IMG/VR virus record: IMGVR_UViG_3300025322_000159
Coordinates: 1-24,229 of that record
DNA: 24,229 nt
Reading direction: 5' to 3' (one strand)
DNA from: a virus
In this document: positions 7,175-15,466 of the stretch, piece by piece
Layout of the letters: every line of letters starts with the position of its first letter
How positions within the stretch are numbered: the stretch's first letter is position 1
Translations under genes and position numbers: made by a program
Notes under the pieces: generated by a model
Databases searched by the model: none
What the model was told of the DNA's origin: nothing
What the model saw: only the letters and a program-made list of their open reading frames with translations

Positions 7175-8233
7175 CTACCAGCTCATCGAGGACGTATCCC
7201 CGAAGCTGCCGAAGTCTACGTTATTGATATTTCCACCAGCCTGACCGTAGGTCTGACCGTTTGCCCCACCGTTCAAGTAGTTCTGGTACAACTGGTTCTG
7301 GTTGTAGGCACCGTAGGCGTTGACGCCGGTCTGGAGCACGTTACCCACCATGTTGCCCTGCTGCTGCGCGTTCTGCATCTCGATCTGTCCGTTCATGCCG
7401 GCTGTCTGAGTGGCAATCTGCCCCACGTTGTTTGCCATCCCCATGCCGGCTGCACCGATCTGACCGGCTGCGGTCTGCCCCGTGCCGGCTACCCCGCTCA
7501 GGCGGTTGAACAGGGTATTCTGAGCGTTCAGACCGGAGTTGTACTGGTCCATCTGGCTCCCGTAGGCCCGCTGGTAAGCTGCGCCGTACTCCTGGCTACC
7601 GAGTTCCTGACCGTAGTTCTGGAGGGCTACGCCAAGGTTGCCCGAGCCGAGGTTGCCGCCCGCCGCTCCTGCTGCGGTGATCGCGTTCACACCCTGCTTC
7701 ATTCGGAATGCGTACCCGGGGTCCGTCTGCACCTTGCTCTGGTCGAATTGGAAGGTGGGTGTGTTGAGCAGGTTGCCCGGGTCCGATACACTCATACCGG
7801 GGGTTGTGACCATGGTTGCCGGTTTATCAACAATGGAGCCATCCGGTCCACGATACCATTCCTTGCTCAGATCGTACTTGAGTAGGGTACCCGGGTCGTA
7901 GTACGACTCCGTGGAATACGACCCACGGTTGTTGAGGGTGTCTATCTCAGCGGTCGTAAGTCTCTGGTACGCTGTATTGAGTGATTGGGTATCTACACCC
8001 ATGCGGTTGGCTAGCTGGTTGACCGCCCCTGTGCCGGCTGTGAGCCAGGGGCGCATGTTGTCCTGCTGAACGTCGAACTGGTATTTCTGGAGGGCGGTGG
8101 CGTCACCGGCTGCCGCTTTATTGCCGGCTGTCGCATTGGCTGCTGCGGCACTGGACTGATTGGACGAATATACCGCAGCACCAGCACCCACGACTGCCGC
8201 ACCCGCTACTGCTGCCGCTACCCAACCTGACAT
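7175..8233 (-). CDS. DNA transfer/ejection protein, gp7-like position
   Basis: The 352-aa protein starts with a hydrophobic Ala/Gly segment (SGWVAAAVAGAAVVGAGAA), probably membrane-active. A linker rich in Ala, Asn and Gln follows. The central block RPWLTAGTGAVNQLA and DPGYAFRMKQGVNAI, then GNLGSGNLGVALQNYGQELG, is typical of DNA transfer proteins of environmental P22-like podoviruses. The tail is Asn/Gln/Gly-rich. In P22 gp7 is ejected into the periplasm and helps DNA cross the envelope. The ATG lies inside the last codons of the upstream cupin-SET gene (16-bp overlap) and is preceded by AGGAGGACACC, a very strong ribosome binding site. Confidence 0.8.
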   Translation of the reverse strand: MSGWVAAAVAGAAVVGAGAAVYSSNQSSAAAANATAGNKAAAGDATALQKYQFDVQQDNMRPWLTAGTGAVNQLANRMGVDTQSLNTAYQRLTTAEIDTLNNRGSYSTESYYDPGTLLKYDLSKEWYRGPDGSIVDKPATMVTTPGMSVSDPGNLLNTPTFQFDQSKVQTDPGYAFRMKQGVNAITAAGAAGGNLGSGNLGVALQNYGQELGSQEYGAAYQRAYGSQMDQYNSGLNAQNTLFNRLSGVAGTGQTAAGQIGAAGMGMANNVGQIATQTAGMNGQIEMQNAQQQGNMVGNVLQTGVNAYGAYNQNQLYQNYLNGGANGQTYGQAGGNINNVDFGSFGDTSSMSW

Positions 8234-9030
8234 GGTGTCCTCCCTAGGAGCCTAAGCGTCTCTCTATAGTTCGTGGTAATTTCTTCACCGTCATTTCCAC
8301 CCATGCACCCCTGTATGTTGCGAGTCGCCATGAGGTAATTATCACCATTGGGTGCCTTGATCACTACAGCGTTAGGGTTACCGGAATGGTTCATGTAACG
8401 ACCAATTGGAGTACGTAAACCGTCCATGAACACAGGGGCGATCAACTCACCGTCCGATATGTTCGCTGTCGCAAAAACACCCTTACCGTGCAATTTGGAA
8501 TCGGACACCTTGCATTTATGGATACCGTATGGCATCGGTGCGACGTTATCAACTTGGGTTTCGGCTTGTACATCATCCTCGGTAAGACCCCATTCGATAA
8601 GCATCTGCTGGTAATCATCACTTGACGTATTGTCGGGCAACTCCTTGATACGATCCGGTGCGTCCGACCAGTCGTAAAGTAGTTGCTCCATTGTCTCAAC
8701 ATCCGTGCATGGTGCAGCGTGGATGTTAACCCATACTACCTCATCGTGAGAATAAGCACATTTCTTGCCGGGGGAACTGATCATGGTAAACGGTGCTACG
8801 AGTTCGGTCAGGCTACCGTCATTGTTCAGTACGGTGATACGACCCTTGGTCAGCATACTGATGTGATTGTAGCGGTGATTATGACCAACACTCACTACGC
8901 CTGCCGGTATGGTGAGTTCCCGCATGTAGATACCAGGCATGAAAATATGTCGCACGGACCCCTCGGCCTGCGGCATCTTAAGTATCTCATCCTGTAACTG
9001 TTTCACTCGCTCATCGGTCATACGGGGCAT
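8218..9030 (-). CDS. Cupin-SET fusion: probable protein-lysine methyltransferase
   Basis: Start chosen at 9030 because AAGGAG lies 2-7 bases upstream; an in-frame ATG 27 bp earlier lacks a site. In the 270-aa product, residues about 30-105 look like a small cupin barrel with VGHNHRYNH (48-56) and a later SHDEVVWVNIHA (94-105), both candidate metal-ligand strands. Residues about 168-260 carry the order of SET-domain motifs: GKGVFA (182-187), GELIAP, GRYMNHSGNPNA (210-221) and GEEITTNYRE (248-257). In SET proteins the NHS and the Glu-Tyr strand build the S-adenosylmethionine and lysine pocket, so lysine methylation is the likely reaction, with an unknown target. A 60-residue acidic linker joins the domains. 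The gene sits between tail and ejection genes, so a virion or host-envelope substrate is plausible. Confidence 0.75.
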   Translation of the reverse strand: MPRMTDERVKQLQDEILKMPQAEGSVRHIFMPGIYMRELTIPAGVVSVGHNHRYNHISMLTKGRITVLNNDGSLTELVAPFTMISSPGKKCAYSHDEVVWVNIHAAPCTDVETMEQLLYDWSDAPDRIKELPDNTSSDDYQQMLIEWGLTEDDVQAETQVDNVAPMPYGIHKCKVSDSKLHGKGVFATANISDGELIAPVFMDGLRTPIGRYMNHSGNPNAVVIKAPNGDNYLMATRNIQGCMGGNDGEEITTNYRETLRLLGRTPCQVG

Positions 9031-9032
9031 GG

Positions 9033-9038
9033 CTCCTT
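9033..9038 (-). promoter_or_regulatory. Ribosome binding site that decides the cupin-SET start
   Basis: AAGGAG on the minus strand is followed by CC and the ATG at 9030. The longer in-frame ATG at 9057 has no comparable site, which supports the shorter protein. Confidence 0.6.
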
Positions 9039-9081
9039 GTCGCACGGCATTGTACACCGTGTGACAGCGTGTGGCAAGCTA

Positions 9082-9540
9082 TTAATACACCACCATCAGC
9101 ACGCCGGTTGCCGTCCGGTATGGCACACTGGCAATCAGCCCACCGGCCAGAGCAGCAGCGTTGTCGGCATGGACCGGCAGCGCGGTAAAATCCGGTGCGG
9201 CGTCCAGTACCGCTCGGTTTGTATGGGCGATGTCATCGTGCTGGTATGCCCCGAGGTGAGCTGCCACCGCGCCGGCAGCCTCACCGCCCACGTCAGCGAG
9301 TGTGACGGTCACATCGGCTGTGAGAGCATGGCCGTTGACCGTGCGTGTATCCGGTACGGCGCCGGTCACCTGGTCGGCAGAGTAGTCGCCGGCCTGCGGC
9401 ATCACGGCGCCAAACCGACCGTTGAACCCCGTGACAGCCCGGTCGAACGTCTGCTGAAACCATTGCAGCCATCGGGGGCTGGTCACCGTGCTGGCGGGGT
9501 CCATGTGTCTCAGGGGTGCCTCTACCGGTGCGCGGCTCAT
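9082..9540 (-). CDS. Small tail protein (needle or fibre-tip position)
   Basis: The start is the ATG that overlaps the stop of the gp10-like gene as ATGA (9537-9540); the longer open frame upstream lies inside that gene. The 152-aa product opens with a short helical segment (RWLQWFQQTFDRAVTGF). The pattern NGHALTADVTVTLADVGGEA is common in phage tail-fibre shafts and small tail proteins. The C-terminus is compact and hydrophobic (TATGVLMVVY). Position directly after the gp10-like hub is where P22 encodes its tail needle gp26, but the expected long trimeric coiled coil is absent, so I call it only a small tail protein. Confidence 0.65.
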   Translation of the reverse strand: MSRAPVEAPLRHMDPASTVTSPRWLQWFQQTFDRAVTGFNGRFGAVMPQAGDYSADQVTGAVPDTRTVNGHALTADVTVTLADVGGEAAGAVAAHLGAYQHDDIAHTNRAVLDAAPDFTALPVHADNAAALAGGLIASVPYRTATGVLMVVY

Positions 9541-11207
9541 ACTGGTTGTACCACGTACCCGAGGACCACCCGCTTGCATGGGCTGGAGCAGCGTAATTGG
9601 AACACCCTGTCTCGCGCTCGACCAAGGGACCGCCATACCAGCCGTTGCCGGTAGTCGCCCGGGCCACCCATGCTGCGCGGATACTCGCTGCTCCAGGTGT
9701 GCCCGCTGTCACGGCTGATGCTCAGTGCCATCACGGGGGCAACCGGTTGACCGAGGATAGTGACCGATGGTGGTAGGGTGTACCCGCTACCCGGGTCGGT
9801 CACCGTGATACCTGTCACGCTGCCGTGGGTCAGTGTAGCCGATGCCGTTGCGCCCGATCCGTTGCCGTCCACCGATTGCATCAGCACTGTGACCGACATA
9901 CCCGCGATATAGTCTGCGCCACCCTGCAGGATGGTCACACCGGCCACGGCGCCTGCCGGGTCCAGCACGGCCTGAGCGGTTGCCGGGGTGGCTGGCCCGT
10001 CCAGACCTACACCCGACTCGATGGCTACCTGCAATTCGCCAATGAATATGTCACCCAAGTCGGCATCAGCGAGATGCTGAGTACGCTGCAGCGAGGTGAT
10101 CGGCTGACCAGCATCCGTATGGTACTGGCTGCCCATATCGTACAGCCGACCGCTCTGGTAGTCACCAATCAGGTGCATCCCGTAGGCTCGGACGTAGCAG
10201 TTACCCCTGTGCCTGCCGACCGTGCCACCGCTGACCCTCTCATGCCACATCTGCGTGGTCAGGTCGTAGACCCATGTCCAATTGTCAACCGGGTTGGTGA
10301 TGACGTAGAACGTATGCCCCTCGTCGCTATAGCAGTAACCGAAGCATTGGCTGAGGTCCGTTGACTGGCTCATGTGCCAGATGACAGCGGGCGGGCTGAC
10401 CACGGTCGGCATGTAGCCGTTCAGCATGACGACGCCGATGAAGCAATCCCGTTCATGCGCTAGAAACAGGACCGACGACCCGCCGAGAGCGACCGACCAG
10501 GGGGCGGGGGTGCCGTAGTTGATCACCGCGCCGGCCATGCGGCTGTAGGGGAATCCGACACTGGTGGCCGTACCGTTATTGTAGTAAATCTCGGTGCTGA
10601 ACTCCTTGATGAAAAATAGCTGCTGGTACAGGCTCAGGACCGTTTGCACCGAGTCGGGTTGTGCCTGGATGGGGGATGTCGCCAAGGGGTTCCATGTCAG
10701 CCCGTCATAGATATTGCTGGCGTAGGCTGACATGGTGCCGTCTACCCCGATGAAATAGCTGTCGATGAACGTCAGGTGGGTGAATGGCATGGCGACGGTA
10801 CTGAACGCCTCTGTGACCGTGTTATAGATGTAGGTAGCCGCGCCGTCTGCGATGGCTATCTGGTTGCCGCCGATCCCGTCAGCCAGCAGACCGTTCTGAG
10901 CCATGCTAACCCTGCCGGTGGAGGTGGTCAGGCTGCCGAGTGCCGCTGATACCTCGCCCGTGGCGCTGACACGTATCAATGCGTTGCTCTGGACAGCGTA
11001 CAGCAAGCCATCCGGCCCGGTGATCACACCTCGCACGGGGCTGGCTATGCCACCGCTGAACAGACGTAGGCCGGGGGTGCCGATGAGCATGGCTATGCTG
11101 GTGGACCCCGGGGCGTTGGTCAGCTCGGGGTACCAGTTGATCAGCCTGGCTGACTCCTGGTTGATCGAGCGGCCCTGATAGGCGCTCGGGATGGATGGTA
11201 GACGCAT
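9537..11207 (-). CDS. P22 gp10-like tail hub / DNA stabilization protein
   Basis: The 556-aa protein shows the features of the P22 gp10 family: an N-terminal segment with RSINQESARLINWYPE and GTPGLRLF, a body of repeated beta segments, and the C-terminal block SLGRARDRVFQLRCSSPCKR. In P22, gp10 binds gp4 below the portal and closes the packaged head, and spikes attach around it. Residues about 420-484 differ: Gly-rich repeats with GGADYIAG, GSGATASATLTHGSVTG and DPGSGYTLPPSVTILG. That motif is widespread in other phage structural proteins and looks like an inserted beta domain. The ATG has AGGAG upstream. The gene follows the exported cassette, whereas in P22 it follows gene 4 directly. Confidence 0.85.
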   Translation of the reverse strand: MRLPSIPSAYQGRSINQESARLINWYPELTNAPGSTSIAMLIGTPGLRLFSGGIASPVRGVITGPDGLLYAVQSNALIRVSATGEVSAALGSLTTSTGRVSMAQNGLLADGIGGNQIAIADGAATYIYNTVTEAFSTVAMPFTHLTFIDSYFIGVDGTMSAYASNIYDGLTWNPLATSPIQAQPDSVQTVLSLYQQLFFIKEFSTEIYYNNGTATSVGFPYSRMAGAVINYGTPAPWSVALGGSSVLFLAHERDCFIGVVMLNGYMPTVVSPPAVIWHMSQSTDLSQCFGYCYSDEGHTFYVITNPVDNWTWVYDLTTQMWHERVSGGTVGRHRGNCYVRAYGMHLIGDYQSGRLYDMGSQYHTDAGQPITSLQRTQHLADADLGDIFIGELQVAIESGVGLDGPATPATAQAVLDPAGAVAGVTILQGGADYIAGMSVTVLMQSVDGNGSGATASATLTHGSVTGITVTDPGSGYTLPPSVTILGQPVAPVMALSISRDSGHTWSSEYPRSMGGPGDYRQRLVWRSLGRARDRVFQLRCSSPCKRVVLGYVVQPV

Positions 11208-11238
11208 GTGGTCGGCTCCTATGCTGGTGTCTGCGCTG

Positions 11239-11679
11239 TTACGGGTCAGGTATCTGGAAATTATCAGCGAGATACCATGCTGCCCCGATGTTCGTCGCTC
11301 GCACTTGGAATTTGTTACTTGAACTGGCGGTGACCGGGAATGTCAGCGCCTCGGTCTTATCCTCGCCAGGGCCGCACGTCACGCTGTCACGAACAGTCAC
11401 ACCCCATATCAGCTCGATTGTGACTGTCCCTGTCCCCCCGCTGCACCTTGCGTCAGCGGTAAAGTTGCCGGTTCCGTTGGGAATGATGATGTTGGTGCCG
11501 GTGTCTGAGATGCCCCTGCACGACACGCTGGTGTAGCCGTTAATCGCGTCACCTTCAGTTATTGCGGGGATGCTGCACTGCCTGCCTGTCACCATCAGCA
11601 GCATCTCCGGACCTCCCGCCCACGATAGCGAGGCGGTTAGCAGGAGGGCAAGGGCGGTTAGGAGTGTTCTGAGTTTCAT
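11239..11679 (-). CDS. Small Sec-exported protein, unknown function
   Basis: The 146-aa protein has a classical signal peptide: MKLR, a hydrophobic core TLLTALALLLTASL, and a likely cleavage after SWA (residue 21). The mature part contains four Cys residues (RQC, VSC, ARC, VTC), an even number that would allow two disulfides outside the cytoplasm. It has short beta-rich segments with GTGTVTIELIWGV and no domain I recognise. The ATG overlaps the stop of the 38-aa membrane peptide as ATGA and is preceded by GGGAGCC. It is the last member of the exported cassette before the gp10-like gene. Confidence 0.65.
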   Translation of the reverse strand: MKLRTLLTALALLLTASLSWAGGPEMLLMVTGRQCSIPAITEGDAINGYTSVSCRGISDTGTNIIIPNGTGNFTADARCSGGTGTVTIELIWGVTVRDSVTCGPGEDKTEALTFPVTASSSNKFQVRATNIGAAWYLADNFQIPDP

Positions 11680-11792
11680 GCTGGCTCCCGAGTTTCAGGG
11701 TTGGATTGTTTCACATCACAGCCTTTTTGGTACCCAAGCATAAATGCCGCCGCTATGGACGCATACCATGCAAAAATAATCAGATAATTCAT
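11676..11792 (-). CDS. 38-aa single-pass membrane peptide
   Basis: The short frame reads MNYLIIFAWYASIAAAFMLG and continues YQKGCDVKQSNPETREPA. It is supported by a strong ribosome binding site, GGGAGGATTT, directly before the ATG at 11792, and by an ATGA overlap of its TGA with the next start. The N-terminal half is one hydrophobic helix; the rest is short and polar. It lies between the spike-like 1099-aa protein and the exported 146-aa protein. Function unknown; a signal-anchor or small membrane chaperone role would be speculation. Confidence 0.6.
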   Translation of the reverse strand: MNYLIIFAWYASIAAAFMLGYQKGCDVKQSNPETREPA

Positions 11793-11821
11793 AAATCCTC
11801 CCTTCGGACATCCCTAAGTTA

Positions 11822-11843
11822 TTTGCGGCAAACTAGCCGCAAA
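11822..11843 (-). terminator. Hairpin after the spike-like gene
   Basis: The arms TTTGCGGC (11822-11829) and GCCGCAAA (11836-11843) form a perfect 8-bp stem with a 6-base loop, just past the stop of the 1099-aa gene. No strong T-run follows on the minus strand, so it may be an attenuating or mRNA-stabilising hairpin rather than a full terminator. Confidence 0.45.
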
Positions 11844-11849
11844 CAGTGA

Positions 11850-14800
11850 TCATGGCGTGTACCCCTCTCCCGCGATGCCGCACTCTGTTTTTGTTGGTCC
11901 TACTTCGCAAACGTACTTGTAGCGCTTCGATGCCGTGAGCGCCCCAGAGAAGCCGGTAGTTCCCATCCAGCCGAATGTGCTGCCTACTGTCGGCCATGCC
12001 AGCGTAGTCACTCCTGAAGCCGCTGTGTCGATCTGGATGGTGACGTAGCGCACCTTGCCGGATGAAGGGTTGCCAGAGAAAACGACTGACTGCGTCGTCG
12101 TGCCTGTCGGGGCAAACTCGTATTTCCCCTTGGCACTGGCGTCTACTGCGAGGTTGCCGGTGGTGGAGGGTGCGGCGGTGCCTGTGGAGTAGTCGGTGTT
12201 GGCTGTGGCTGAAATCGTCGTCCCTGTAATCGCCCCCGCAGTAACTGCCCCCGTATTTGTCACTTTGAACTTTGTCGCACCCTGCTTTATCAGCTCTAGC
12301 AAATCTCCAGCACTCGCCGTAATGTCCTCGCCCTTGATGATCGGGTAATTGGAGTTGTATGCACCGAGGGTCTGAGCGCGTCGGACATACAGTGTGGGGT
12401 GCCATATCGAGGCAACGAGTACCCCCGTCTGAGAAACTTCCATGCCTACCCCTAGCTCTGAGGTAGCCAAACCCCCCTTCCCTGTCGTAGACGCTCCGCT
12501 AAACCCTAAACCTGCCGGGCTATATGCATACACCCCATTAGCGGTCCCGGCGGCCCATACACCTGTTCCCGCAGTCCCGGTGTTATTTACATAAATTCCC
12601 TCGTTACTGTTCAGTGCACCAGTAAAGTCATACTTACCAGATGCGGATATTGCAGGAAACTTACCCGAGGCGTCGCGCTTAACAATCTGATTATTTCCTG
12701 TTCCGCTGTTTAGCGTGAGAGAAGGAGTGGGGGTTGACTGTGAAACCGTAATGTCTCCGTTGGCCGAAGACACTCCTGTCACCGATCCTGTCCCTGGAGT
12801 GAATCCCAGAGCTGTTGTTACGTCGGACGATGTCAGAGTATGCCCGCTGACGGCTGTACCTTCTGATGGGTACGTGGCGAACTGCCCCGCTGCGCCACTA
12901 TTAACAGTGCCAGTGCCACCTTCGGTTGTTCCCGTATCTGCCGTGCAGGTGTACGCCCCTGTTGAAGCTACGAATGCGCTGACATGATTGCCTGATGCGC
13001 AAGAAACATCGGATGGTAGGACCGGCTTATTCGCAATACTGGACCCACCTGATGACGCAGCCCAATCAATGTAAGCCGCTGAAAGCCCCGACGCTGTTCC
13101 ACTCACATTGTCCAGTGGCGGGTTATTCCCTGCATGGGTTATGTTTATCATCCTATTGTGAAGCGTTTTAACTAGGGCAGGGTCGGCGGTAAAACCATTC
13201 CCGTCCACGACTAATGGAGTATCTGCGGCTACGGCTGTGATCGTGTTGTTGGTTATATCCAGATCCACCAAGTCTGCATCTTGAACCTTGAATATGGAAC
13301 TTTTATTCCCTGTATTATTCCAAAAGTGAATTGTATTACCGTAGAACTTCACGCCATCTCCACCACCACGGATACTGACAGCCCCGTAATCGCTGGCCCC
13401 GATGATGGTAGTTCCGTGAACGTAGACTTCAGAAATATTGTTGTGCATGTCAAGAGCCATCATGTAAAGAGGGCCAGCGGTACCTGCTCCTGGCACGCCG
13501 TACAGTGCTGGGTCTTGAGTTATGAAACTGTTTGAAATTTCAATCCCACTGGAAGTAAACTCTCCAAGGGATAAAGACAGTGAGTGTTTGGAGTCAGCAA
13601 ATGTGGAGTGGTCTATGGTGACGGCATGGCCGTACACAGTCATTCCGTAGCCGCATGGCCTGCCGCCGTCGCCGCCATTAGTTATACAGTACGGCGCCTG
13701 TCCGATGTAACCAGTTGACTGCACGTTGCTGATTAGGCCACGCATGGCGGTTACTCTCATCCCCGCATTAGCGTAATAGGAACCTTGAGCTTCAATATTG
13801 TCTATTTCTATGTCTTTACCCTGTACCCACATGCCCGAGGATGCTAGCGTGGTTGCACTGTTGTCGAAGATTAAATCGTGGACCTCTAGCCCATCGACTC
13901 TATAAAGAACTTGGAACGTATCAGCGGTAAAAGTGGTCTTTGCTGGCACACTTATACTTGCCAAGTTTCCTACAATCTTTGTTATTTCGGTAAAAACCCC
14001 ACGTTGGTACGAGCTACCGCTAGTACTGTACGGCGTGCTATTGGCGGATACAACTAAGTCTCCGACCACTGCGCCGTGACCAGCGGGAAGGGTGAAGGTG
14101 TTGACTCCTGCTGTCCACTCGACAGCTTGGCCTGTAAGAGTGGTCTTGCCCCCTCCAAAACTTAAAGACACAGATTCTGCGTTATTTACGATGGTGGCTC
14201 CATTACCCCACAATTTTATGGAGCTGACAGAGTAGCAAGTGTCGGAAACATTATATTTCTTGCTCCCATTAAGATATACATTGGCCCCTGGAGACCCTGC
14301 ATTGATGATTGAGCAGATAGGCGCTGAGTCATTTACTGTACCGTCTCCTACAGCATCAGACCAATCAGCATAGATTTGAGTAACTTTGCTGCCAAGCTTG
14401 AGTCTGTTTGCCGTAAACCCTTTCAGCCATGTTTCCTGTCTCACTTCCAGTGGCCCGTTTATTGTCAAGTCGCCTGATGTCCTCACGATTGCGGCCCCAT
14501 GCATGACCCTAAGAGTAATGTTGGCTGGTATGGTGACGCTTGTAGACATGGCCCAGTCACCAGGGGACAAGACGAGGGTTTTGGTCGCGCTACCGATACC
14601 CGTTATTGCTGCAATGATAGTTGCTGAGTTGAGCGCCCCGCCGTTGTAACTGGCTGCGTAAACCTCGTTGTCCGGCTGCAGCGCCGTAGCCCCCTTAGCC
14701 GCACCATCCAGTACCGTAGCCGCATCCTCGCCGCCGAGTTGGAGACTGTTGGCTGCTGTGCCGGTGGTGGAGAGCTTGCCGGCGAGAGCCACAGCCTGTG

Positions 14801-15149
14801 CCGCCGAGTACGAGTCGAACGCCGCCTGCGTTACTCCGCCAGCAGGTATGCCCGTCGCTGATATCGTACTGCCTGTAAAAGCAATACCATCACCAGCCAC
14901 CAGTGCTTTTGGTCCCTTGGTAAACGGGTCCATGACGGCTATGCTGGCTGCGTATGTCGTGGAGGATATGAGCAGGAACACCAACAGCAACAATTTCCTG
15001 ACTGGCATCCTGGATATCGGGTCATACTGATGCGCGGCGGGTGCCGGTGTGACTGCATCGGGTGCCGGTGTGACTGCATCGGGCACCGTATACCACAGCA
15101 GCCGACCGATAACCAGCCCGATGATCACACCGCATAAAAGATATAACAT
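11850..15149 (-). CDS. Beta-helix tail-spike-like protein with N-terminal export/anchor segments
   Basis: The 1099-aa protein starts with a transmembrane-like segment (LYLLCGVIIGLVIGRLLWY). A doubled PDAVTPA linker follows, then a second hydrophobic signal-like stretch after MPVRK (LLLLVFLLISS, TTYAAS). Residues about 420-640 contain short repeating beta-strand rungs (VHDLIFDNS, IEIDNIEAQGS, VTIDHSTFADS, IEISNSFITQ, VKFYGNTIHF, LDITNNTITAV), the mark of a right-handed beta-helix as in tail spikes and pectate-lyase-like depolymerases. From about 790 the sequence turns to fibre-type repeats (GSVTGVSSANGDITV) and a Thr/Ser/Gly-rich C-terminus. AGGAGGCGAC upstream supports the ATG at 15149. Polysaccharide binding or cleavage is likely, but I see no definite catalytic residues. 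The export segments are unusual for a virion protein. Confidence 0.75.
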   Translation of the reverse strand: MLYLLCGVIIGLVIGRLLWYTVPDAVTPAPDAVTPAPAAHQYDPISRMPVRKLLLLVFLLISSTTYAASIAVMDPFTKGPKALVAGDGIAFTGSTISATGIPAGGVTQAAFDSYSAAQAVALAGKLSTTGTAANSLQLGGEDAATVLDGAAKGATALQPDNEVYAASYNGGALNSATIIAAITGIGSATKTLVLSPGDWAMSTSVTIPANITLRVMHGAAIVRTSGDLTINGPLEVRQETWLKGFTANRLKLGSKVTQIYADWSDAVGDGTVNDSAPICSIINAGSPGANVYLNGSKKYNVSDTCYSVSSIKLWGNGATIVNNAESVSLSFGGGKTTLTGQAVEWTAGVNTFTLPAGHGAVVGDLVVSANSTPYSTSGSSYQRGVFTEITKIVGNLASISVPAKTTFTADTFQVLYRVDGLEVHDLIFDNSATTLASSGMWVQGKDIEIDNIEAQGSYYANAGMRVTAMRGLISNVQSTGYIGQAPYCITNGGDGGRPCGYGMTVYGHAVTIDHSTFADSKHSLSLSLGEFTSSGIEISNSFITQDPALYGVPGAGTAGPLYMMALDMHNNISEVYVHGTTIIGASDYGAVSIRGGGDGVKFYGNTIHFWNNTGNKSSIFKVQDADLVDLDITNNTITAVAADTPLVVDGNGFTADPALVKTLHNRMINITHAGNNPPLDNVSGTASGLSAAYIDWAASSGGSSIANKPVLPSDVSCASGNHVSAFVASTGAYTCTADTGTTEGGTGTVNSGAAGQFATYPSEGTAVSGHTLTSSDVTTALGFTPGTGSVTGVSSANGDITVSQSTPTPSLTLNSGTGNNQIVKRDASGKFPAISASGKYDFTGALNSNEGIYVNNTGTAGTGVWAAGTANGVYAYSPAGLGFSGASTTGKGGLATSELGVGMEVSQTGVLVASIWHPTLYVRRAQTLGAYNSNYPIIKGEDITASAGDLLELIKQGATKFKVTNTGAVTAGAITGTTISATANTDYSTGTAAPSTTGNLAVDASAKGKYEFAPTGTTTQSVVFSGNPSSGKVRYVTIQIDTAASGVTTLAWPTVGSTFGWMGTTGFSGALTASKRYKYVCEVGPTKTECGIAGEGYTP
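15040..15081 (-). repeat. Tandem 21-bp duplication in the spike-like gene
   Basis: Two exact copies of a 21-bp unit lie head to tail (15040-15060 and 15061-15081). They are in frame and encode the repeated heptad PDAVTPA that separates the first membrane segment from the second signal-like segment. Such a unit could expand or contract by slippage. Confidence 0.8.
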
Positions 15150-15153
15150 GTCG

Positions 15154-15160
15154 CCTCCTA
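15154..15160 (-). promoter_or_regulatory. Ribosome binding site that decides the start of the spike-like gene
   Basis: TAGGAGG on the minus strand lies about four bases before the ATG at 15149. The internal ATG at 15008, which would begin a clean signal peptide, has only a weak CCAGG next to it. Confidence 0.65.
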
Positions 15161-15439
15161 CTCTAAGATAACGTCGTCATACTCGACGTAGGTGACCGAC
15201 GCTCTATCCGCCCACTTGGTCGCCAGCGTTTCGCCCGGGGCGCCGAGGTAGAATACAATGTGCTCGTCACCGTCCGTGGTGCTGTGTTTGCGAATGATGA
15301 ACATGCCGTCAGAGTGCAGACCGCCGTAGTACTTCGGCTCGCTCTGCATGTCCATCCTGACCACTTCAAAGGCATCCGGCCACTTGGCTACCGATCTATC
15401 CAATCGGTCGGCATGGAACAGGAATGGTAAAGGACTCAT
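15158..15439 (-). CDS. 93-aa hypothetical protein within the exported cassette
   Basis: The protein has no signal peptide and no membrane segment, unlike its neighbours. It reads MSPLPFLFHADRLDRSVAKW and contains YYGGLHSDGMFIIRKH and HIVFYLGAPGETLA before a strongly acidic end (YVEYDDVILE). Alternating beta-like and polar segments suggest a small globular fold, but I recognise no family. AGGAGAATACCA precedes the ATG, the same leader found before the 117-aa secreted protein. It could be a cytoplasmic chaperone for the large exported neighbours, which is inference from position only. Confidence 0.6.
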   Translation of the reverse strand: MSPLPFLFHADRLDRSVAKWPDAFEVVRMDMQSEPKYYGGLHSDGMFIIRKHSTTDGDEHIVFYLGAPGETLATKWADRASVTYVEYDDVILE

Positions 15440-15466
15440 TGGTATTCTCCTATGGTACGGGCCATG

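Noticed and set aside
9541-9636. 32-residue extension of the small tail protein
   Set aside because: It overlaps the conserved end of the gp10-like gene, and the ATGA overlap supports the start at 9540.
11833-12405. 190-codon frame inside the spike-like gene, same strand
   Set aside because: It overlaps the C-terminal part of the spike-like gene in another frame and its translation is Arg/His-rich without any protein-like pattern.
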